A stretch of DNA of 64,000 nt, taken from assembly GCA_934130085.1 (NCBI GenBank), contig CAKOXK010000001.1, positions 62,001 to 126,000 on the forward strand. Reading direction: 5' to 3'. The notes beneath the pieces were generated by a model. That model ran no database searches, was not told where the DNA came from, and saw only the letters and a list, made by a program, of their open reading frames with translations. Both the position numbers and the translations under genes were made by a program. This stretch comes from an uncultured Clostridia bacterium. Lineage in GTDB: Bacteria; Bacillota; Clostridia; TANB77; CAG-508. Shown here one piece after another: positions 19,343 through 27,595 of this stretch (positions are counted from its first letter, which is position 1; every line of letters begins with the position of its first letter).

Positions 19343-20368
19343 ATGGTTACATTAAATGATTACATTCACACTGGGTCAACTGTGCCCAAGATACTTGATG
19401 TCTTTACTAAAGACCTTCGGCACGAAGCAATTCTGTCAGGAGATGATGTAGAGCTTAAAATGTCTAGTTTTTTTATGGACTATAATAAGCTGTTACTCGA
19501 TAGTAGAAGTATCACTAATCAATCTAATAAGCTGATTGATTTTTACAAAATGATAGTCGAGAATAACCCGGAATACACTTATACATTTAGTGGGAGATTA
19601 AAGAGCTTGTATCGTTCCTACTTGAAGTATAACCGGTATATTATGAACTTTATTCGTGATTATCATAATGAACATAAGGATCTGGAAAAGTCTTTTCCAG
19701 ATGCTGACAAAATTAATGCATATATTTCAAATAGGTATCGCGATATTTGTGGATACAAGTTTGTAATAAATGTACCGATGTGCCTTATTGATAAAGGGGC
19801 ACCAGACAGAGAAAGGCTTAAGGCAAAGAAAGAAGAAGAAGTGATTTATAATATTGCAAATCAGCTTCCACGTTTTTTGGAAGAGCATAATTTTGATGTG
19901 CTTCAAGCATCATCATTATCTGATGTAAATGATGAAAAAATTCGGTCAGATATTGTGCTTAACGAAGGTGTTCAAAAGTACTATAAAAACTATTTACTTA
20001 ATCCAAATACACGAGGGTACAAAGCTCTTCATATTGCAGCTCATGATATTGAAGGAGGGTCAAATCTGGAGATTCAGCTTGTTTCGTGGAAAGATGACGT
20101 TAACAATCAGCTTGTTGCAAACCATGACATTTATGAGATTGAACAGAAACATAAAGTTAGAAATCTTAATTCAAATGAATGTTGCGAATGCCAATTTTAT
20201 GCGAATGCGCTAAGTCGTACTAAAAGAGCGTATGAAATTGAATTTCCTGAAATAAGCATTGATATGTTTACTGCGCTTTCAGAAGAAAAGATAAGTGATA
20301 GTTCAGGCTTCTTATTCCCAAGAATTATTACTCCTCATGAGCACCTTTCTGTAAATCAGATGTTGTAA
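19343..20368 (+). CDS. RelA/SpoT-fold nucleotidyltransferase-like protein
   Basis: 341 residues, good GGAGG site. The central part carries the landmarks of the Rel synthetase fold: SGRLKSLYRSYLK, ISNRYRDICGYKFVI (family: D..G.R), NTRGYKALHIAAHD (family: GY.S.H) and LEIQLVSWKDDVNNQLVANHDIYE (family: EIQ). There is no HD hydrolase, TGS or ACT domain, so it resembles a small alarmone synthetase with extra helical N- and C-terminal regions. Whether it makes (p)ppGpp or another alarmone, or is a toxin-like relative, is not decidable here. It stands alone between a promoter and a terminator. Confidence 0.72.
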   Translation: MVTLNDYIHTGSTVPKILDVFTKDLRHEAILSGDDVELKMSSFFMDYNKLLLDSRSITNQSNKLIDFYKMIVENNPEYTYTFSGRLKSLYRSYLKYNRYIMNFIRDYHNEHKDLEKSFPDADKINAYISNRYRDICGYKFVINVPMCLIDKGAPDRERLKAKKEEEVIYNIANQLPRFLEEHNFDVLQASSLSDVNDEKIRSDIVLNEGVQKYYKNYLLNPNTRGYKALHIAAHDIEGGSNLEIQLVSWKDDVNNQLVANHDIYEIEQKHKVRNLNSNECCECQFYANALSRTKRAYEIEFPEISIDMFTALSEEKISDSSGFLFPRIITPHEHLSVNQML

Positions 20369-20423
20369 GTAGTTTCAAACAAAAATACTAAACAGTTTTG
20401 AATTTTTAAAATTCATTTTAAAA

Positions 20424-20463
20424 AACTCAAGTTTTAATTATTTTTAAAGCTTGAGTTCTTTTT
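20424..20463 (+). terminator. Terminator after the RelA/SpoT-fold gene
   Basis: Stem aactcaag / cttgagtt followed by a T-rich run. The gap 20369-20682 otherwise holds only the promoter at 20496. Confidence 0.75.
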
Positions 20464-20495
20464 AATATAATTTTCCATTTTTTATAAAGATACCT

Positions 20496-20523
20496 TTGTT
20501 TTTTATTTTCGTTATGTTATAAT
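20496..20523 (+). promoter_or_regulatory. Sigma-A-like promoter for the aminopeptidase
   Basis: TTGTTT, 16 nt, TATAAT; leaves a 5' leader of about 150 nt. Confidence 0.5.
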
Positions 20524-20682
20524 GCTTTTGAATTTGCATAATATTTTTTTATTATGGCAAAATAGATGATAGTATTAAATAGTCTATAAAAATAGAAAAT
20601 GCAATAATCTAAAAAGAGTATATAAGCAATCTATGAAAATAGAATATAAAATAGTATCAAAAAGAGATAGAGGAGGTTATAT

Positions 20683-22104
20683 ATGAGTGATTTATTAAAA
20701 GAAAATAAATCAGGTTGGTTAAATACTTCTGATGATTCAAAAAAGCTAATATTTGAATTTTCAAAAGAGTATATGAACTTTTTAAACAATTCAAAAATAG
20801 AACGTGAAATAATTGAAAATGCAACAGAAATTGCAAAAGAGCATGGCTTCAAACATTTAAATGAGTATTCAGAATTGCACCAAGGAGATAAAGTATACTA
20901 TGTAAATAGAGAAAAAAATTTATATTTGGCAGTAATAGGTCAGAATGACATTGAAGAAGGAATTAACATTGTAGGAGCTCACGCAGACTCACCACGTCTT
21001 GATTTAAAACCAAATCCATTATATCAAACAGGAGATTTTTCATATCTAAACACACATTACTACGGTGGAATTAAAAAATATCAATGGACAACTATTCCTC
21101 TTGCAATTCATGGAGTTATAATAAAAGAAAATGGTGAGAAAATAAAAGTTAGCATAGGTGAGAGCGATGATGAACCAGTATTTGTTATAACAGATTTACT
21201 TCCTCACTTAGCAAAGGCACAAGTTCAAAAGAAGCTTTCAGAAGCAATAGAAGCAGAGAAGCTAGATGTAGTTGTTGGTAATATGCCAGCAAAAGAAGAT
21301 GAAAACACCAATTCAAATGAGAAGTCATGCTGCCAAAATAAATGTGCTGATAAGGTAAAACTCAATATAATGAAAATATTGAACAAAAAGTATGGTATCA
21401 CTGAAGAAGACTTCATAAGCAGTGAGTTAGAAATAGTACCAGCATTTAAAGCAAGAACAGCAGGATTTGATGAAAGCTTGGTTGCAGGCTATGGACAAGA
21501 TGATAAAGTATGTGTATATGCATCTTTAAGAGCAATTTTAGAAATAGAAAATCCAAAAAGAACAGCAGTATGCTTATTCTCTGATAAAGAAGAAATTGGT
21601 TCAATGGGTAACACTGGAATGGAATCTCATGTATTTGATACATTTATTTCAGAGCTATTAAACAAACTAAGAGTAAACAGACCAAACTTGCTTGATAAAG
21701 TATTTTGTAATTCAAGAATGCTCTCAGCAGATGTTGATGCAGGAGCCGATCCACTTTATCCAGAGGTATCAGATATGCAAAATGCTGGACTTATGGGACA
21801 TGGAATATCGGTAAACAAGTACACAGGTTCAGGGGGAAAATATAATTCATCAGATGCAAATGCAGAATTCGTTGCATTCATAAGAAAAATATTTAACGAA
21901 AACTCAATTAAATATCAAGTATCAGAACTAGGAAAGGTAGATGCAGGCGGTGGCGGAACAATTGCATATATTCTAGCAAATAAGGGAGTTGACGTCATAG
22001 ACTGCGGAATACCAATAATCTCAATGCATTCACCTTATGAGCTTTCAAGCAAATTCGATATTTACGAAGCATATAGAGCGTATAAAGCATTCTTTAACAA
22101 TTAA
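20683..22104 (+). CDS. M18 family zinc aminopeptidase
   Basis: 473 residues with AGAGGAGG upstream. M18 landmarks are present in order: VGAHADSPRLDLKPNP (first zinc His and Asp), KYQWTTIPLAIHG, SDKEEIGSMG (catalytic/metal Glu pair), DVDAGADP, and GHGISVNKYTGSGGKYNSSDA; the C-terminal CGIPIISMHSPYE carries the last zinc His. M18 enzymes remove acidic or neutral N-terminal residues from cytoplasmic peptides as large tetrahedral complexes. A short Cys-rich insert (SCCQNKC) at about residue 210 is unusual. Confidence 0.92.
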   Translation: MSDLLKENKSGWLNTSDDSKKLIFEFSKEYMNFLNNSKIEREIIENATEIAKEHGFKHLNEYSELHQGDKVYYVNREKNLYLAVIGQNDIEEGINIVGAHADSPRLDLKPNPLYQTGDFSYLNTHYYGGIKKYQWTTIPLAIHGVIIKENGEKIKVSIGESDDEPVFVITDLLPHLAKAQVQKKLSEAIEAEKLDVVVGNMPAKEDENTNSNEKSCCQNKCADKVKLNIMKILNKKYGITEEDFISSELEIVPAFKARTAGFDESLVAGYGQDDKVCVYASLRAILEIENPKRTAVCLFSDKEEIGSMGNTGMESHVFDTFISELLNKLRVNRPNLLDKVFCNSRMLSADVDAGADPLYPEVSDMQNAGLMGHGISVNKYTGSGGKYNSSDANAEFVAFIRKIFNENSIKYQVSELGKVDAGGGGTIAYILANKGVDVIDCGIPIISMHSPYELSSKFDIYEAYRAYKAFFNN

Positions 22105-22223
22105 TTTTGGATAAGGAATTAATGAATACATTTATAAATGTATGGAAGTTTTTTGGTTAAAGGCAATATAAAATACATTTATAAAGAAGATTCATTAAGT
22201 AAAAGCGATTTAAATATTTTTAT

Positions 22224-22276
22224 AAAAAGATTTAATATTATATCATTTTAACAATATAAAATTAAATCTTTTTTAT
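22224..22276. terminator. Bidirectional terminator between aminopeptidase and pilin-like gene
   Basis: Arms aaaagatttaat / attaaatctttt between convergent genes. Confidence 0.6.
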
Positions 22277-22355
22277 TTTTCACATGAACTTTTATTTTTG
22301 AATATAAGAACTGCAACATAATCAATTAAGTGCTTACAGATATTCAATGAACTAA

Positions 22356-23513
22356 TTATTCACTGATATATATATTTAATTTGGTTGAATAACTAAAATA
22401 TCCACTTGTATCAGCAGTAAAAGTAGCAGATATTGTTTGACCAGCAGAGGCATGACCTGTTGCTATCCATGTTCTTTCAGAATGATAGTCATAGCCACCA
22501 CTGTTTGGAAGTTCAATAACAGTAGAGGAACCGGCAGATAAATTACCATTTACCTTCTTTCTGTCAGAACGACTATCTCCTTGTATAATAACTGCATAAA
22601 TAACATAATTACAATTAACTGTTGGTGTATAGGTGGCTGTTATAGGTTGCTTATTAGTAGCTCCAGTAGCTTGCCATTGGGAACCACCGGTAACGGCATT
22701 AGCTAAAGTTAGATTTTTCATTGAGCTAGAATTGTAACCAGCACTATAATTTGCATCATATTGTTCTTTTGTATATTTATAACCAGTTGCATTATTTATA
22801 TCAGAAATGTTAGCACATATTTCAGGATAACCACTTGTAGCGTTTGTTAAATAGGCTCCAGGTGAGGTTCTTAAATAAACCTTGCTTTCATCTGTCCCAA
22901 TAGAAATTGCAGTAGTTATGGCTGAATGATTTACCATTGTTCCTGTTAATCCAACTCCTTTAGATGTTGAGAACGTTGCTCCTGATAAAACCTGAGAGGC
23001 AGTTGCATTTCCTGTTGCTTGGTTTGCTTCTAAAGCAGCAACCTGAGCTTGCAGCTGATCAATTTGCCTTTTTAATTCATCAGTATTCTCAGAACTTCCA
23101 CTAGATGCGCCTCCACTTGTTGAATTGCCACCTGTTGATTGATTTCCACCACCAGATGAACTACTTGAACTTGAGCTATTAGATGCTTTTTCAATTTCCT
23201 TTGAAACCTGATTTAAGGCAAATTGTTCTTGTAATGCTTTATTCTGATATTCTTCACTTGCTAGCTTTGATTGTTTTATGATCCCATTATCATCTAAAGC
23301 TAATTTTATTGTTATTCCTGCTAAAATTAGAAGAACAATAATTGTGATAACAAGAGACATGACAGTAACGCCTCTTTCCCTAAATTCTTGTTTAGATAAG
23401 TAATTGTTATAGTTATAACAACGTTGATAATTATAATCATCTATATTGTTCATGTTGTTATATAAACTCCTGTTAAATTTAAATTTAACATCCGTGTTTT
23501 TTCTGTTTTTCAA
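22356..23513 (-). CDS. Pilin-like surface protein with coiled-coil and tail-fibre-like domain
   Basis: 385 residues from a TTG start with AAGGAGG upstream. Basic N-terminus, then ERGVTVMSLVITIIVLL, a prepilin-like leader (Gly, then a Thr/Leu-rich helix, without the Glu5 of true pilins). After the helix come KLALDDNGIIKQSK, a Ser/Gly linker, a short coiled coil (DELKRQIDQLQAQVAALEANQ) and a domain with VLSGATFSTSKGVGLTGTM, a motif seen in Bacillota phage-tail-like repeats. The N-terminal 70 residues and the 60 nt upstream are close to the pilin-like genes at 25567. It does not carry the variable region. An inverted-repeat-bounded module lies upstream at 23577-23788. Confidence 0.8.
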   Translation of the reverse strand: MKNRKNTDVKFKFNRSLYNNMNNIDDYNYQRCYNYNNYLSKQEFRERGVTVMSLVITIIVLLILAGITIKLALDDNGIIKQSKLASEEYQNKALQEQFALNQVSKEIEKASNSSSSSSSSGGGNQSTGGNSTSGGASSGSSENTDELKRQIDQLQAQVAALEANQATGNATASQVLSGATFSTSKGVGLTGTMVNHSAITTAISIGTDESKVYLRTSPGAYLTNATSGYPEICANISDINNATGYKYTKEQYDANYSAGYNSSSMKNLTLANAVTGGSQWQATGATNKQPITATYTPTVNCNYVIYAVIIQGDSRSDRKKVNGNLSAGSSTVIELPNSGGYDYHSERTWIATGHASAGQTISATFTADTSGYFSYSTKLNIYISE

Positions 23514-23576
23514 AACTAAAACCTCCTTGCAAAATCTCTCTATCCATTGATATTATCAGCTTTATTCGACTTATTA

Positions 23577-23788
23577 TTTTTTTATTAAGCTTTTAGATTA
23601 ATGAAAATTTGATAAATAAAAAGTATCATGAAAACCTTGTAAAATCAATATTTTTTAATCTTTGGTAAAATTCATGTAATAAGAAAAAAACTTTAGTTTT
23701 TAAATTAATAAATCGAAGGAAAACTTACTTAGAGTATGTCTTCCTCGATTTTTATTTTTTCATTAATCTAAAAGATTAATGAAAAAGC
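23577..23788 (-). promoter_or_regulatory. Candidate invertible promoter module, copy 1 (apparent ON orientation)
   Basis: Bounded by inverted sites (left attaagcttttagattaat, right attaatctaaaagattaat; the 3-nt core is TTT versus AAA). The interior contains a hairpin with T-runs at 23710-23753 and a leftward promoter-like pair TTGATT, 17 nt, TACTTT at 23620-23648 facing the pilin-like gene at 22356-23513. Copies 2 and 3 have the interior in the opposite orientation relative to their genes. Confidence 0.55.
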
Positions 23789-23871
23789 TCTAATATATCT
23801 ATAGCTTTACTTGTCGGTATAATAATATTAGATTTTTCATTAGAGAAAACAAAAACATTGGAAAATAACAG

Positions 23872-23939
23872 AGGTAACAACAGTCGTCAAGTAAAAAGTT
23901 AAATACAATTCTGTAAAGTAAATGCAAGGTAACAACAGT
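23872..23939 (+). mobile_element. Miniature insert copy 2 (42 bp) with 13-bp target duplication
   Basis: A 42-bp insert (23885-23926) beginning CGTCAAGTAAAAAG lies between perfect 13-bp direct repeats AGGTAACAACAGT at 23872-23884 and 23927-23939. See also 8901 and 39159. Confidence 0.72.
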
Positions 23940-23960
23940 TAGTTATTTTCACATAAATTA

Positions 23961-23989
23961 TTGCAAATTTGTTGTAAATATAGTATAGT
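23961..23989 (+). promoter_or_regulatory. Sigma-A-like promoter for the DUF5684-like gene
   Basis: TTGCAA, 17 nt, TATAGT, about 50 nt before ATG 24040. The rest of 23789-24039 holds only the miniature insert. Confidence 0.6.
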
Positions 23990-24039
23990 GAACTTAAATA
24001 TAGGGGATTTAAACCCTTAGTAGTTAAGGAGGAGTTTAT

Positions 24040-24558
24040 ATGTATACGTATGACTATTATTATTCACCTTATGATGTGGTTCAACCACGTGGTGAATATT
24101 CATCTGCTGTTGCAGGAGGAATTGCGGGTTTGTTTGCAGGTGCTTTTGCAATGATTTGGATTATATTATTAGCTTTATCAATAGTATACTTAATAGGGCT
24201 ATGGAAAATGTTCAAAAAAGCAAATGTTGATGGATGGGAATCTTTAATACCTATACACAATACAGTTGTTGAATTACAATTAGGTGGAATAAAATCTTAT
24301 TGGTTTTTCTTAACATTTATTCCTTTCGTAAATCTTATAATATATTGTTGGAAATCAATAAGACTTGCTAAAGCTTATGGAAAAGATGTAGGATTCGGAA
24401 TAGGATTAATCTTTTTACCTTGGATTTTTGTTCCAATTTTAGGACTTGGAAATGCACAATATATTGGGGTACAAGACAATTCAAACATGAATCAAAACAA
24501 TAACACATCAAACGTTAACCAAGATGGAAGTTTTAATACTAATTCAAGCGAACAATAA
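24040..24558 (+). CDS. DUF5684-like membrane protein
   Basis: 172 residues. After a Tyr-rich N-terminus (MYTYDYYYSPYDVV) there are three or four membrane helices with the family landmarks WKMFKKANVDGWESLIPIHN, YWFFLTFIPFVNLI and RLAKAYGKDVGFGIGLIFLPWIF, ending in LGNAQYIG. The C-terminus is a short Asn/Gln/Ser-rich tail. Such proteins are common in Clostridia; the function is unknown. Confidence 0.8.
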   Translation: MYTYDYYYSPYDVVQPRGEYSSAVAGGIAGLFAGAFAMIWIILLALSIVYLIGLWKMFKKANVDGWESLIPIHNTVVELQLGGIKSYWFFLTFIPFVNLIIYCWKSIRLAKAYGKDVGFGIGLIFLPWIFVPILGLGNAQYIGVQDNSNMNQNNNTSNVNQDGSFNTNSSEQ

Positions 24559-24598
24559 AGCTAATTAAATAGCAGTAAAATTGTAATAGAATAATGAT

Positions 24599-24659
24599 AA
24601 AAAGCATATACTAATTAATATAATACACATAAAAGTTTTAATTAGTTATGCTTTTTATT
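24599..24659 (+). terminator. Terminator after the DUF5684-like gene
   Basis: Imperfect arms aaaagcatatactaattaa / ttaattagttatgctttt. Confidence 0.65.
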
Positions 24660-24702
24660 ATAATTTAGCAGAAATTTACATAAAATAAATTGCGAAAATG
24701 TA

Positions 24703-24731
24703 TTGACAAATATGTACTTACATTATATAAT
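24703..24731 (+). promoter_or_regulatory. Consensus sigma-A promoter of tRNA-fMet
   Basis: Perfect TTGACA, 17 nt, perfect TATAAT, 27 nt upstream of the tRNA 5' end. Confidence 0.9.
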
Positions 24732-24757
24732 AAAAAAGTCAGTTGACAAATATATAT

Positions 24758-24833
24758 CGCGGGGTGGAGCAGTTGGCAGCTCGTTGGGCTCATAACCCAA
24801 AGGTCGTAAGTTCGAGTCTTACCCCCGCAACCA
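24758..24833 (+). tRNA. Initiator tRNA-fMet (CAT)
   Basis: 76 nt including an encoded CCA. Anticodon loop ctcataa on a stem ending in three G:C pairs (ttggg/cccaa), and an unpaired first position (C1 opposite A72) in the acceptor stem: both are initiator hallmarks. The T arm ttcgagt is present. The last 12 bases (cccccgcaacca) and about 295 bp downstream are repeated at 29297. Confidence 0.95.
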
Positions 24834-25128
24834 AATTTGAGGCATTTTGCCTCTTTTTTAAATTCTAAAAAAGGCTGAAAACGTTGATTTTATAGCCTTC
24901 TTATTATGATATTTTAGTGAATCTAAGTAGTAATATTAAATATCAAAAAAATTTCCATAAAAAGTATTGAAAATAAAAAAAACAATGATATTGTAATTGA
25001 GAACATAAGTCGAAATTATTAATTAAAAAAACTCAAAAAGATGAAAAATTAAAAAAACAAATGGAGAGGAAAGTAAAAAATGACAAAAGAGACAAGTAGA
25101 AGAGAAAAGGGTATAACTCTTACAGCAT
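24822..25128 (+). repeat. Direct repeat A: tRNA 3' end plus downstream region, left copy
   Basis: The tRNA acceptor end, its terminator (gaggcattttgcctc plus Ts, 24839-24859), a promoter-like pair and the first 45 bases of a pilin-like gene. It is about 95% identical by eye to 29297-29603. The pair brackets a 4.5-kb segment. Confidence 0.85.
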
Positions 25129-25196
25129 TTGTTGTAACTATAATTGTTTTACTTATCTTCGCTGGTATATTGTTAGAGACGATAGCATATAATTGA
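25080..25196 (+). pseudogene. Truncated pilin-like gene start
   Basis: 38 codons: MTKETSRREKGITLTAFVVTI..., the N-terminal leader of the pilin-like family, then a stop soon after the hydrophobic helix. The start matches the gene at 29555, and its ending (ttcgctggtatattgttagaga) is repeated at 32227. It is a recombination remnant, not a working gene. Confidence 0.75.
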
Positions 25197-25293
25197 TGAT
25201 AAGGATGTACAAAGAATGAATCAGAAGTTCAATTAATGAAATAAAAACATAGAAGATATAAAAACAATAAAATCAAAGCAAGGATGATACTAA

Positions 25294-25502
25294 AATTTTA
25301 ATTAATCTTTTAGATTAATTAAAATTTGATAATCTAAAAATACCATGAAAGCCTTATAAAATCAACGATTATAAAGCTAGTGTAAAAATCATGTAATAAG
25401 AAAAAAATAAAATTCTTAAAATATAAAATCGAAGAATAACTTACTTAGAGTAAGAATTCCTCGATTTTTAATTTTTAATTAATCTAAAAGATTAATTAAA
25501 AA
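25294..25502 (+). promoter_or_regulatory. Candidate invertible promoter module, copy 2 (apparent OFF orientation)
   Basis: Perfect 29-bp inverted repeats at 25296-25324 and 25473-25501; each is itself a near palindrome with core TTT or AAA. The interior has a bidirectional hairpin terminator at 25426-25469 next to the gene-proximal end, and promoter-like hexamers pointing left, away from the pilin-like gene at 25567. The 60 nt between module and gene are nearly the same as before the gene at 22356, where the interior is flipped. Confidence 0.6.
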
Positions 25503-25566
25503 GCAAAAAGTCAAATAAAGCTATTAATATCAACGGATAGAGAGATTTTGCAAGGAGGGTTTAGTT

Positions 25567-26859
25567 TTGAAAAACAGAAAAAGAACAGACGATAGATGTA
25601 AATTTAACAAGAATTCATATAATAATTTGAACAATAAATATGATTGTAATTATAATTATCAACGTTGTTATAGCCACAACAATTATTTATCTAAACAAGA
25701 ATTTAAGGAAAGAGGCGTTACAATAATGTCTCTAGTAGTAACAATTATAGTGCTATTAATATTAGCAGGAGTGACAATAGCAGCAAGCAACCAAGGAATA
25801 ATTAACAAAGCAAAAACAGCAACGATGGAATATAAAAATGCATCAGAGAATGAACAAACAGTACTAAATGAAGTAGCTAAGGAAATTGCAAAATATAAGC
25901 TAAAAGAAGGAACAGAAGGCGGAAGTGGTAGTGAAACAGGAAGTGTAAATATAACATATACAGATTCTGCCGGAAAAACACAACCATTAACAAAAGGTAC
26001 ACCAGCAGGAACAAAAATAGGAACAACTGCAAATATAGACGGACAAACACTAGACTGGTATTTATTTGATGTAAGTGATGATGGTAAAACTGCATACTTA
26101 GTATCAACTCCAACATATTGGGTGCCAGATACAACAAAAGAAGTAAGCGGAGCATGGGTACCAAAGCTAGGAGATACTAATATTAAGGCAGCAGCAATGA
26201 GACAAGCAATACAAAAAAAGGTGCCAACATGGGATGAATCTCAGGACTGTGGGTATTCTTCTAATAGTGTAACATATACACCATCAGCAAATACACTATC
26301 ATATTATAAGAGTGTAAATGGCCAATGGAGTGCTAATAGAGGAAGTGTAGACTTTAAAAGTTTAAATGAAAATGAACAAGCAGCATGTTATTTAGCAGAT
26401 GCAGACATATTTGCAGGAATAAAAGACCAAGTAAATAAAGCAGATGGAAATTTAAAAGGCAAAATTCAAACTTTAGTAGGAGGAGCAAGTATTGAGCAGT
26501 GGTGCAAAGCATACAATAAACAAACAAAAGTAAAAGAACAACAACCTAATGGAGGAATAACATGTGAATATAGTACAAAGAATGCCCCAGGCTATATATA
26601 TAAAGTAAATGGAACAGCACAAAATTCAGGATGGACGACAGATATAAATGTTATTTTTGGAAACGACATTTATGGAGCAGCAAATAACAATGGAAAAACA
26701 ACCAATAATCCATTTAATTCATTGTGGTGGCTCGCTTCGCCTTTTTCTCATGATAGCGCTTTTGTGTGCGATGTTCATGGCGGTCTTTCTGATTTGGACG
26801 GTTACTACTCTCATTTTCCTGGTAATAGTTTCTCTTTGCTTGCCAGTGTTTCGTTGTAG
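25567..26859 (+). CDS. Pilin-like DGR target protein 1
   Basis: 430 residues from a TTG with AAGGAGG upstream. Basic, Asn/Tyr-rich N-terminus, prepilin-like leader FKERGVTIMSLVVTIIVLL, a helix (NQGIINKAKTATMEYKNASENEQ), a linker and a domain of about 300 residues beginning ITYTDSAGKTQPLTKG, with conserved DWYLFDVSDDGKTAYLVSTP, EQAACYLADADIFAGIK and EQWCKAYNK. It ends in WWLASP plus a variable tail, FVCDVHGGLSDLDGYY... and LLASVSL. The C-terminal layout recalls DUF6273/formylglycine-enzyme-like C-type lectin folds, the usual carriers of DGR variable regions. Predicted to be anchored or assembled at the cell surface. Function as adhesin or binder is inference. Confidence 0.82.
   Translation: MKNRKRTDDRCKFNKNSYNNLNNKYDCNYNYQRCYSHNNYLSKQEFKERGVTIMSLVVTIIVLLILAGVTIAASNQGIINKAKTATMEYKNASENEQTVLNEVAKEIAKYKLKEGTEGGSGSETGSVNITYTDSAGKTQPLTKGTPAGTKIGTTANIDGQTLDWYLFDVSDDGKTAYLVSTPTYWVPDTTKEVSGAWVPKLGDTNIKAAAMRQAIQKKVPTWDESQDCGYSSNSVTYTPSANTLSYYKSVNGQWSANRGSVDFKSLNENEQAACYLADADIFAGIKDQVNKADGNLKGKIQTLVGGASIEQWCKAYNKQTKVKEQQPNGGITCEYSTKNAPGYIYKVNGTAQNSGWTTDINVIFGNDIYGAANNNGKTTNNPFNSLWWLASPFSHDSAFVCDVHGGLSDLDGYYSHFPGNSFSLLASVSL
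26724..26859 (+). other. DGR variable region VR1
   Basis: Aligned codon by codon with the template-like repeat at 30972-31074, about 24 differences fall on template adenines and about 5 on other bases. Invariant codons (agc, gtg tgc, gtt, ggc, tct, ttg) match where the template has few adenines. The extra non-adenine differences suggest a slightly different template. The end ccagtgtttcgttgtag is unusually G/T-rich and shared by all three targets. Confidence 0.82.
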
Positions 26860-26879
26860 TGTGTGTGTGGCTTAGCTGT

Positions 26880-27161
26880 GCTTCAAGTTCCCTATATCTC
26901 TAATCTCTAATCAAGGCGAAAAATGACAGAGGGTCATTCGCTTAGAGATGTCATTTGAGCCTTAAAACTAGAAGATTTTGATACACAAGCTTGAAAAAAT
27001 AAATAAGAAAAAAGAAATAGTCGATTTTGTTGCTCTAAGTAGCAAAACCGACTAAATTTTTTTTGAAACAGTTGATTTTTATGATAGAAAAGTTATAAAA
27101 CAATAGTGAATTAAATTTTAGAAATTTGATTTTGGGGTTAGCTGATAAGTGGTGGCTTGCT
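26880..27161 (+). repeat. Direct repeat B, copy 1, with truncated template repeat
   Basis: Shared with 30709 and 33890: a post-gene segment with a hairpin (aaggc...aatgaca / tgtcatt...gcctt), a strong terminator (27018-27064) and ggggttagctgataa before the template. Here the template repeat is cut after gtggtggcttgct (27149-27161). Confidence 0.85.
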
Positions 27162-27216
27162 ATCTTTTTGTTTCTTTTGTATATTTTTCATTTCTAATAA
27201 TTGCATAACTCATAAT
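27161..27216 (-). pseudogene. Relaxase (Mob_Pre-like) N-terminal fragment, copy 1
   Basis: Reverse-strand MSYAIIRNEKYTKE, the typical start of MobV/Mob_Pre relaxases, ends after 17 codons where it joins the truncated template repeat. The same sequence occurs at 31194. The following 27217-27595 has no gene; it carries a bidirectional terminator hairpin (27285-27328) and another hairpin near 27520. Confidence 0.4.
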
Positions 27217-27595
27217 TTAAAATTTCCTTTCTGTTATTTTTTATATTTTCAATTCTTTTATAGTAAAATTTTCTAGTAGCAAAAAAGCAGATAATTATTT
27301 GAATCAAATTCAAAATTATCTGCTTTTCAAAATTGCTTTCACCAATTTTATATTTAATTTTAAATTATGTGTTTTCTAATTAATTTATCAGCATTTTAAA
27401 ATTTGCAAGAGAGAACACAAAAATTTTGTTAACTTTGAAAAATGAAAATCTCCGATTTTCTATTTCAAAACTAACAAATTTTTTTCAATGCCCAACTTTG
27501 GTGGACATCTCAGTTCTCTAACACACTAGAGAACTTTAAAAAGTTCTCTGTGTGCCAAGGGCTTTGCCCTTTGGAAACCTATTTTAAAATATTTA

